A stretch of DNA of 64,000 bases, from contig NZ_JADZ01000006.1 of assembly GCF_000518645.1 (NCBI RefSeq), forward strand, positions 186,001-250,000, in the 5' to 3' direction. Made by a program: the position numbers and the translations under genes. The stretch comes from Curvibacter gracilis ATCC BAA-807. Lineage in GTDB: Bacteria > Pseudomonadota > Gammaproteobacteria > Burkholderiales > Burkholderiaceae_C. Positions 58,256-64,000 of this stretch are shown piece after piece (the stretch's first letter is position 1; every line of letters begins with the position of its first letter). The notes beneath the pieces were generated by a model, which had not been told where the DNA came from, made no database searches, and was given only the letters and a program-made list of their open reading frames with translations.

Positions 58256-59215
58256 ATGGTCCCCAGCCTCACCTCGATCACCTCGCGCCTGCGCTTTCGC
58301 CAACTGACCCTGCTGGTGGCGCTGGACGAAGCGGGCTCGCTGCACCGCGCGGCCGACCGTCTGGGCATGACGCAGCCGGGCCTGACCAAGGCCTTGCGCG
58401 AGATCGAATCGACCTTCGGCATGGCCTTGTTCGAGCGCTCGCCCAAGGGGGTGCTGGCCAATGAACTGGGGCGCTGCATCATCCGTTACGCCCGGGTGAT
58501 CGCCTCCGACCTGGGCCACCTGCGCGAAGAGATCGACGGGGTGCTGCGGGGCAGCGGCGGGCGGGTGGCCGTGGGCACCATCACCGGGGCGCTGCACTCG
58601 GTGCTGATCGGCGCCCTGGCCCAGTTGCGCGAGACGCAGCCGGCCTTGTCGATCGAGGTGCGCGAGGGCATCAGCAGCGAACTGCTGAACCAGCTCAACG
58701 AAGGCCGGTTGGACCTGGCCATCTGCCGCACCACGGTGGCCAAGCAGGCCGATCAATTCGACTACGAGGCCTTGCAGGATGAGAGCGTGGCGGTGGCCGT
58801 GGGGCCGGGCCACGCCCTGGCCAAGGCCCGGCGCGTGACGCTGGCGCAGCTGGCCTCGTGCCGCTGGATTCTCTACCCCGGCAACATGCCCTTGCGCACC
58901 CTGCTGGAGCGCGAGTTCCGCGAGGCAGGCCTGGACCTGCCGCCCTACCCGATCGAGACGGCGTCGTCGCTGGCCACCATGCTGATGCTCAAGCAGGACC
59001 CGACCCTGGTGGCCCTGATGGCCGAGGGCACCATGGCCTTCTGCGAGGAGCACCGGATCGCGCGGCGCCTGCCGCTGGCGATCCGCTCGCGCCATGAGGC
59101 CTACGGCATCGTCACCCGCCGCGGGGCCCGACTGTCACCGGCCGCCAGCCTGCTGGTGCAGTGCCTGCGGGACGCGGCCAACCCGGGCGGGGGCCTCGGT
59201 CTTGTGCACACCTGA
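58256..59215 (+). CDS. LysR-family regulator
   Basis: 319-residue regulator. The N-terminal helix-turn-helix is RFRQLTLLVALDEAGSLHRA followed by GMTQPGLTKALREIESTFG. The effector domain (about 95-300) has VGTITGALHSVLIGALAQL and EGRLDLAICRTTV, as in sugar/aromatic-acid regulators. It is divergent from the FAH-SDR-Bug cassette by 92 bases, so it probably senses the pathway intermediate and controls that operon. The intergenic AT-rich stretch 58210-58250 is the likely binding region, but I find no clean dyad. Confidence 0.92.
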   Translation: MVPSLTSITSRLRFRQLTLLVALDEAGSLHRAADRLGMTQPGLTKALREIESTFGMALFERSPKGVLANELGRCIIRYARVIASDLGHLREEIDGVLRGSGGRVAVGTITGALHSVLIGALAQLRETQPALSIEVREGISSELLNQLNEGRLDLAICRTTVAKQADQFDYEALQDESVAVAVGPGHALAKARRVTLAQLASCRWILYPGNMPLRTLLEREFREAGLDLPPYPIETASSLATMLMLKQDPTLVALMAEGTMAFCEEHRIARRLPLAIRSRHEAYGIVTRRGARLSPAASLLVQCLRDAANPGGGLGLVHT

Positions 59216-59281
59216 CATGCAAGGCGGCCACAAGGCACCCATAATCAAGCCGGCGCCTGGGTGGCGTGAGGAGGTGAATCC

Positions 59282-59863
59282 ATGACATGGCTGTTGCTGG
59301 GCTTGATCTTGTTCCTGGGCGTGCATTCGGTGCGCATCGTGGCCGAAGGCTGGCGCACCCACACCCGCGAGCGCCTGGGTGAGGGCGCCTGGAAAGGCCT
59401 GTACTCGCTGCTGTCGCTGCTGGGTTTTGCCCTGATCGTGTGGGGCTATGGCCAGGCGCGGCAGAACCCCGTGGTGCTGTGGGTGCCACCGGTGGCCACG
59501 CGCCATGTGGCGGCCTTGCTGATGCTGATCTCCTTCGTGCTGCTGGCCGCGGCCTATGTACCGCACAACGGCTTCAAGTCGCGGCTGCACCACCCCATGG
59601 TGCTGTCCGTGAAGGTGTGGGCGCTGGCGCATCTGCTGGCCAATGGCAACCTGGCCGACCTGCTGCTGTTCGGCGGCTTTCTGGCCTGGGCGGTGCTGGA
59701 TTTCCGCAGCGCCCGGCAACGCGATCGGGCCCAGGGCACGGTCTACCCGGCGGCGCACAGCGGCAGCACGGCCATGACGGTGCTGGCCGGCCTGCTGGCC
59801 TGGGCCGCCTTTGCCTTCTGGGGCCACCAGTGGCTGATCGGCGTGTCGCCACTGGGCATCTGA
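59282..59863 (+). CDS. NnrU-family membrane protein
   Basis: 193-residue inner-membrane protein with about five to six hydrophobic segments. Family features include FLGVHSVRIVAEGWR at the N-terminus, LLSLLGFALIVWGYGQAR, HNGFKSRLHHPMVLSVKVWA, and HLLANGNLADLLLFGGF. NnrU was named from denitrifier gene clusters but its function is not established, and no denitrification genes are visible here. The ATG has a near-perfect AGGAGGTG five bases upstream, so high translation is expected. The MFS gene starts 11 bases after its stop. Confidence 0.92.
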   Translation: MTWLLLGLILFLGVHSVRIVAEGWRTHTRERLGEGAWKGLYSLLSLLGFALIVWGYGQARQNPVVLWVPPVATRHVAALLMLISFVLLAAAYVPHNGFKSRLHHPMVLSVKVWALAHLLANGNLADLLLFGGFLAWAVLDFRSARQRDRAQGTVYPAAHSGSTAMTVLAGLLAWAAFAFWGHQWLIGVSPLGI

Positions 59864-59874
59864 CGCGGCAGACC

Positions 59875-61071
59875 ATGAGCGCGACACCGACATCGTCAGA
59901 CACTGGCCTGCGCCACATCCCGGCCGGCATCTGGACCCTGGGCTTCGTGAGCCTGTTGATGGACATTTCGTCGGAGATGATTCACAGCCTGCTGCCCATG
60001 TTCATGGTGGGCACACTGGGCATGGGCATGGCCACGGTGGGGCTGATCGAGGGGCTGGCCGAGGCCACGGCACTGATCGTGAAAGTGTTCTCGGGCGTGC
60101 TCAGCGACTACTGGGGCCGGCGCAAATCGCTGGCCGTGCTGGGCTACAGCCTGGGCGCCTTGAGCAAGCCGCTGTTCGCCCTCACCGGCGGCGCCAGCCT
60201 GATCGTGACGGCCCGCCTGCTGGACCGCGTGGGCAAGGGCATCCGCGGGGCTCCGCGCGATGCGCTGGTGGCCGACATTGCACCACCCCACCTGCGCGGC
60301 GCCGCCTTCGGCCTGCGCCAGTCGCTCGACACCGTGGGGGCCTTTGCCGGACCGCTGATCGCAGCCGGCCTGATGTTGCTGTGGGCGAATGATTTCCGCG
60401 CCGTGTTCTGGGTAGCCACGGTGCCGGCCTGGCTGGCCGTGGCCTTGCTGGTGCTGGGCCTGAAGGAGCCTGCGCGGCCCGCGGGCGCCCCGCGTGAGAA
60501 CCCGATCCAGCGCGCCAAGCTGCGCCGGCTGCCCACAGCCTACTGGTGGGTAGTTTCTTTGGGCGCGCTGTTCACGCTGGCCCGTTTCAGCGAGGCATTT
60601 CTGGTGCTGCGGGCCCAGCAAAGCGGCATCGCGATGGCCCTGGTGCCGCTGGTGATGGTGGCCATGAATGCGGTCTATTCGCTGCTGGCCTACCCCTTCG
60701 GCAAGCTGTCCGACCGCGTCGGGCACCGCGGCCTGCTGGCCGCCGGGGTGCTGGTTTTGCTGCTGGCCGATGTGTTGCTGGCCACCGAGACCGGGCCCGC
60801 CGGCCTGTTGGCCGGCGTGGCGCTGTGGGGCGTGCACATGGCCCTGACGCAGGGCCTGCTGGCCGCCATGGTGGCCGACACCGCACCAGCAGACCTGCGG
60901 GGCACGGCCTTCGGCTTCTTCAACCTGGTCAGTGGCCTGGCCATGCTGCTGGCCAGCACCGTGGCCGGCCTGCTGTGGGACAGCCAGGGCCCGGCGACCA
61001 CTTTTGTGGCGGGCGCCGTGTTCTGCGGCCTGTCACTGCTGGCCTTGATGCTGCCGCAAGGCCGGCGCTGA
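59875..61071 (+). CDS. MFS transporter
   Basis: 398-residue protein with about twelve hydrophobic segments. Motif A-like GVLSDYWGRRKSLAVLGY and the inter-helix LLDRVGKGIRGAPRDALVAD block are clear; the latter marks a common MFS group without assigned substrate. A second-half LAYPFGKLSDRVGHR repeats motif A. It follows nnrU by 11 bases and may share its transcript. ATG 59875 is preceded by a weak ribosome site, so translation may depend on nnrU. Confidence 0.88.
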   Translation: MSATPTSSDTGLRHIPAGIWTLGFVSLLMDISSEMIHSLLPMFMVGTLGMGMATVGLIEGLAEATALIVKVFSGVLSDYWGRRKSLAVLGYSLGALSKPLFALTGGASLIVTARLLDRVGKGIRGAPRDALVADIAPPHLRGAAFGLRQSLDTVGAFAGPLIAAGLMLLWANDFRAVFWVATVPAWLAVALLVLGLKEPARPAGAPRENPIQRAKLRRLPTAYWWVVSLGALFTLARFSEAFLVLRAQQSGIAMALVPLVMVAMNAVYSLLAYPFGKLSDRVGHRGLLAAGVLVLLLADVLLATETGPAGLLAGVALWGVHMALTQGLLAAMVADTAPADLRGTAFGFFNLVSGLAMLLASTVAGLLWDSQGPATTFVAGAVFCGLSLLALMLPQGRR

Positions 61072-61105
61072 AAAGGGCGTCGAACCGGCCAATCAGCCCC
61101 AACAC

Positions 61106-61660
61106 TCAGCCCCAGCACTCGGGCAGCGCCTGCAGGCGCTGCCAGCACAGGGCGCGCCAGGCCGGGCTGCCGTAGGCCTGCACCAGGTCAGGGCCCACGC
61201 CCGAAGACAGGTGCTGCAGACTCAGGCCGAGCTCGCGCAGGTAGGGCTCTTCGACCACCACGAACTGGCGCCGGTAGGGCAGCAACACGCGCTGCGGCCC
61301 GGGCTGGCGCAGCAATTCACGGGCACGGCCGAGGTCGGCAAACCAGTGGTTGAGCAAGCGGTCACAGGCCTTGGCATGCCAGAAGGCACCCAGGTCGTCA
61401 CCCGGCTGGGCATGGCCTCCCAGCACACGGCGCGCCTGATCCCAATCGGTGAAGCCCAGGCTGCGCGCCACCAGGGTGAGGCAGTGGCCGAGGCGCCATT
61501 CGGCCGGGTCATTCTGCCGGTGCCCGCCCAGGCGGGCACGCTCCAGCAATCGGGTGTCACCCGCGCGCAATGCCTTGAGGCCGAGGCGGGCACGCACCTT
61601 GAGTTCGGCCACCAGGGCCTGAGGGGGGGTAGGGGTGAAAGGAACAGAATTTGGATTCAT
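61106..61660 (-). CDS. Conserved hypothetical protein
   Basis: 184-residue soluble protein I do not recognise with certainty. It has PTPPQALVAELKVRARLGLK at the N-terminus, HCLTLVARSLGFTDWDQARR, which resembles the short helical 'LALIARxxGFxxW' motif of some glyoxalase-superfamily extension proteins, then LPYRRQFVVVEEPYLRELGL, and a C-terminal tail AWRALCWQRLQALPECWG. There is no signal or membrane segment. I start at ATG 61660; a further in-frame start at 61714 lacks supporting features. It is convergent with the MFS gene and divergent from the leu leader. Confidence 0.6.
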   Translation of the reverse strand: MNPNSVPFTPTPPQALVAELKVRARLGLKALRAGDTRLLERARLGGHRQNDPAEWRLGHCLTLVARSLGFTDWDQARRVLGGHAQPGDDLGAFWHAKACDRLLNHWFADLGRARELLRQPGPQRVLLPYRRQFVVVEEPYLRELGLSLQHLSSGVGPDLVQAYGSPAWRALCWQRLQALPECWG

Positions 61661-61853
61661 GAGCAGCTCTTGTTTCGTGTGTTCAACCCTCCCGCTGGGG
61701 TCAGACGAAATCAAAAAAAGCTGTCCAGAGACTGAGCTTGCCGGGCGCCGGCCGGGTGTGGAAAACCGGGCCGGGCTCGCAGGGGTGAGAGCCTCTTTTG
61801 CGGGCGGGCGCCCCCTGGCACCCTAGCGAAAAGTATAGCGCGACCTGGTCACC

Positions 61854-61870
61854 CCTATCGCGGCGATAGG
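61854..61870. promoter_or_regulatory. Inverted repeat upstream of leu leader
   Basis: CCTATCG-CGG-CGATAGG is a perfect 7-bp dyad, 46 bases before the leader ATG. It could be an operator or a hairpin near the transcription start; no regulator is adjacent. Confidence 0.35.
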
Positions 61871-61916
61871 CGCGGGTCACAGACTGGCCGAAAAAAGCTG
61901 TGATAGCATTTCGCCC

Positions 61917-61991
61917 ATGCAACGCCAGCAAACCACCACCCTGAAGCTAAGCCTAGTGCTCGGCCGGGGTCTGCTCGCGTTCGTGTCCTGA
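61917..61991 (+). CDS. leuL: Leucine-rich leader peptide of leuA
   Basis: A 24-residue open frame (MQRQQTTTLKLSLVLGRG..., ending LLAFVS) lies 168 bases before leuA. Six of 24 residues are Leu, and two are encoded by CTA, a codon hardly used in this GC-rich genome. That is the classic arrangement for ribosome-mediated transcription attenuation: low charged tRNA-Leu stalls the ribosome at these codons. It is followed by alternative RNA structures and a T-rich stretch. I see no strong ribosome site directly before the ATG. Confidence 0.7.
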   Translation: MQRQQTTTLKLSLVLGRGLLAFVS

Positions 61992-62014
61992 GCTTCGCGC
62001 TCTTCCAAGACTTC

Positions 62015-62100
62015 CCCCTGACCCCGGCCCACGAACCAGCCTTTGCCTTGCGCAAAGGGCTGCAGGGGATGTCGTCGATTTTTCTTTTCTCTTTTTGTTT
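62015..62100 (+). terminator. Attenuator-like structures between leu leader and leuA
   Basis: CAGCCTTTGC (62037-62046) pairs with GCAAAGGGCTG (62052-62062), nested inside CCCCTG (62015-62020) with CAGGGG (62063-62068), and followed after ten bases by a T-rich tract (62079-62100). The CAGGGG segment can instead pair with CCCCTG at 62105-62110, with GTCGA/TCGAC extending that helix. Mutually exclusive pairings of this kind are what an attenuator needs. The exact structures are proposals. Confidence 0.5.
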
Positions 62101-62159
62101 TCGACCCCTGCGGCCCTGCCCGGAAACCCCGGCGCCGCAAGCTGTTCGTGGAGCCCGAC

Positions 62160-63857
62160 ATGATTGCCAACCCGTCTGCCAAATACGCCCCCTTCGCCCC
62201 GATCGCGCTCGCTGATCGCCAGTGGCCCTCGCGCACCATCACCCAGGCCCCCTTGTGGTTGTCCACCGACTTGCGCGATGGCAACCAGGCCTTGTTCGAG
62301 CCGATGAATGCCGAGCGCAAGATGAGTCTGTTCAAGGAACTCGTGCGCATCGGCTTCAAGCAGATCGAGGTGGGTTTCCCGGCGGCCTCGCAGACCGACT
62401 TCGACTTTGTGCGCAAACTCATCGAAGAAAGGCTGATCCCCGATGACGTGACCATCATGGTCATGACCCAATCGCGTGAAGAATTGATTGCCCGCACGGT
62501 GGAGGCCGTGAAGGGCGCCCCGCGCGCCATCGTGCACCTGTACAACGCCACCGCACCGGCCTGGCGCCGCATCGTGTTCGGCATGAGCGTGCAGCAGGTG
62601 ATGGGCTTGATCGCCCACCATGTGGGCTACCTCAAGCAGCTCACCGATGCCCAGCCCGACACCCGCTGGACCTTGCAGTACTCGCCCGAAACTTTCAGCG
62701 CCACCGAGCTCGAGGTGTCGCTTGAAGCCTGCCACACCGCCATCAACACCTGGGGTGCCGGCCCGGGCCGCGAAGTGATCATCAACCTGCCCACCACGGT
62801 GGAGAACGCCACGGCCAACGTGTTTGCCGACCAGATCGAATGGATGCACCGCCACCTGGTGCCGCGTGAACACATCGTGTTGTCGGTGCACCCGCACAAC
62901 GACCGCGGCACGGGTGTGGCAGCCGCCGAGTTCGCGATGATGGCAGGTGCCGATCGCGTGGAAGGCTGCCTGTTCGGCAATGGCGAGCGCTGCGGCAATG
63001 TGGACATCGTGACCCTGGCGCTCAACCTCTACACGCAGGGCGTGCACCCCCAGCTCGATTTTTCGGACATCAACGCCGTGGCCCGCGTGGCCGAAGAGTG
63101 CACCTCGATCCCGGTGCACCCGCGCCACCCCTATGCCGGGGACCTGGTCTTCACCGCGTTCTCGGGCTCGCACCAGGACGCGATCAAGAAGGGCTTTGCC
63201 GCCCAGGACCCGAACGGCTTGTGGGAAGTGCCCTACCTGCCGATCGACCCGGCCGACCTCGGCCGCACCTATGACAGCGTGATCCGGGTGAACAGCCAGT
63301 CGGGCAAAGGGGGCATCGCCTTCTTGCTGGAGCGTGAGCGCGGCGTGGTGATGCCGCGCCGCATGCAGGTTGAGTTCAGTGCCGTGGTGCAACGCCAGAC
63401 CGATGCCAGCGAGACCGAAATCAATGGCGAAGACATCTGGGCCTTGTTCCGTCAAACCTACCTGCGCGGCAGCAGCACCGGCAGCGATGCCATCCAGTAC
63501 CACGGCCACACCCTGGACGGCAGCGGACAGGGCATCGAACTGGACTTGAGCATCCAGGGCGTGCGTCAGCGCCTGTCGGGCCAGGGCAATGGGCCGATCG
63601 CCGCCACCGTGGACGCCTTGGGCCTGCCGATGCGGGTGGACAGCTATGAAGAACGCGCCACCGGCAGCGGCGCCGATGCCCAGGCCCTGGCGATTGTGGA
63701 AGCCGCCCTCGAAGGCGTGGCCGGCAGCGGCTTTGGCGTGGGCATGAGCCACAACATCGTCACCGCCTCGATCCAGGCCGTGATCAGCGTGGCCAACCGC
63801 TTGCAGGAACGTCGCCCGGCGCGTGAAGGCGAAGGCTGTGCCGAGGTGCAGGCATGA
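62160..63857 (+). CDS. leuA: 2-isopropylmalate synthase (long form, LeuA2-type)
   Basis: First committed enzyme of leucine synthesis, condensing acetyl-CoA and 2-ketoisovalerate. The 565-residue protein belongs to the longer class: [20 protein letters not shown] (catalytic Arg and metal Asp), [59 protein letters not shown] (metal His), and the [10 protein letters not shown] motif. A C-terminal regulatory domain (about 430-560, [20 protein letters not shown]) should bind leucine for feedback inhibition. ATG 62160 fits the family start ([10 protein letters not shown]). It is preceded by the leucine-rich leader, and its stop overlaps the next gene as ATGA. Confidence 0.96.
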   Translation: MIANPSAKYAPFAPIALADRQWPSRTITQAPLWLSTDLRDGNQALFEPMNAERKMSLFKELVRIGFKQIEVGFPAASQTDFDFVRKLIEERLIPDDVTIMVMTQSREELIARTVEAVKGAPRAIVHLYNATAPAWRRIVFGMSVQQVMGLIAHHVGYLKQLTDAQPDTRWTLQYSPETFSATELEVSLEACHTAINTWGAGPGREVIINLPTTVENATANVFADQIEWMHRHLVPREHIVLSVHPHNDRGTGVAAAEFAMMAGADRVEGCLFGNGERCGNVDIVTLALNLYTQGVHPQLDFSDINAVARVAEECTSIPVHPRHPYAGDLVFTAFSGSHQDAIKKGFAAQDPNGLWEVPYLPIDPADLGRTYDSVIRVNSQSGKGGIAFLLERERGVVMPRRMQVEFSAVVQRQTDASETEINGEDIWALFRQTYLRGSSTGSDAIQYHGHTLDGSGQGIELDLSIQGVRQRLSGQGNGPIAATVDALGLPMRVDSYEERATGSGADAQALAIVEAALEGVAGSGFGVGMSHNIVTASIQAVISVANRLQERRPAREGEGCAEVQA

Positions 63858-64000
63858 GCGCGCGTGAACCGCAGCACACCCTGGCCTGGCCGATCCGGCC
63901 GGCCGGCCCGGGTGACACCGATGCCATCCAGGCCCTGATGGTGGCGGCCACCATCCGTTCGATCTGGCCCACCCTGGACGCGGAAGCACGTGACCCGGTG
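63854..64000 (+). CDS. N-acetyltransferase-like gene, truncated by window end
   Basis: The ATG overlaps the leuA stop as ATGA and the frame stays open to the window edge (49 codons). The opening [18 protein letters not shown] has the look of a GNAT N-terminus (IRPA..GD..AI..L), but the rest is missing, so the assignment is tentative. Coupling to leuA suggests co-translation. Confidence 0.5.
   Translation, partial: MSAREPQHTLAWPIRPAGPGDTDAIQALMVAATIRSIWPTLDAEARDPV

Noticed and set aside
59282-59863. Denitrification locus marked by nnrU
   Set aside because: No nitrite, nitric-oxide or nitrous-oxide reductase gene is nearby, and NnrU-family proteins are widespread outside denitrifiers.

Overview
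The window is GC-rich, densely coded chromosomal DNA of a beta-proteobacterium of the order Burkholderiales, most likely Comamonadaceae or Sphaerotilaceae. The case rests on codon use, the gene repertoire (Bug/TctC binding proteins, a short secreted repeat protein typical of this order, an EgtB/EgtD pair, a PiT transporter, a YghU-type GST) and a gyrB with the proteobacterial TOPRIM insertion. The family-level call is inference. I see no tRNA, rRNA, insertion sequence, prophage or CRISPR array. No gap between genes exceeds about 300 bases.

Layout. 1-15.5 kb: the 3' part of gyrB, a LysE exporter, a MINPP-like lipoprotein phosphatase, ergothioneine genes egtB-egtD, a CHASE-PAS-GGDEF-EAL protein, a DHA2-type MFS exporter divergent from a PiT phosphate transporter, thiopurine methyltransferase, and two GST-fold genes. 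15.8-28.8 kb: a complete co-directional glycogen cluster, malQ-glgB-glgX-pgm-glgC-glgA-glgP, covering glucose-1-P activation, chain elongation, branching, debranching, phosphorolysis and maltodextrin recycling. 28.8-30.1 kb: a small, compositionally different insert with a RhuM-family gene translationally coupled to an unrecognised 54-codon gene. 30.2-33.7 kb: an MltB-like lytic transglycosylase and an OafA-type acyltransferase. 33.7-40.8 kb: a branched-chain amino-acid-type ABC importer (livFGMHK) in line with an amidohydrolase and divergent from a LysR regulator, which looks like an uptake-and-hydrolysis cassette.

40.8-46.3 kb is a DNA-repair and stress region. tag (3-methyladenine glycosylase I) has an exact CTGT-N8-ACAG LexA-type box and an 11-C run in its leader. 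Next come a secreted tandem-repeat protein and a two-gene operon under a second LexA-like box: a predicted PD-(D/E)XK nuclease with a winged-helix-like N-terminus, overlapping by 4 bases a RecB/Cas4-like nuclease fused to an XPD/DinG-type Fe-S helicase. A Phd-VapC toxin-antitoxin pair with a perfect palindromic operator follows. I regard the nuclease/nuclease-helicase operon as the most interesting system here.

46.4-64 kb: a two-domain phosphotransferase/P-loop kinase, a small membrane protein, a MATE exporter, an RNase II-family protein with a substituted metal ligand, YjdM, DAHP synthase, a diguanylate cyclase with an internally duplicated sensory module, a DEDDh exonuclease, a Bug-SDR-FAH catabolic cassette with a divergent LysR regulator, NnrU, an MFS transporter, a conserved hypothetical gene, and leuA. 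leuA is preceded by a leucine-rich leader peptide and attenuator-like structures. An N-acetyltransferase-like gene overlaps the end of leuA and runs off the window.
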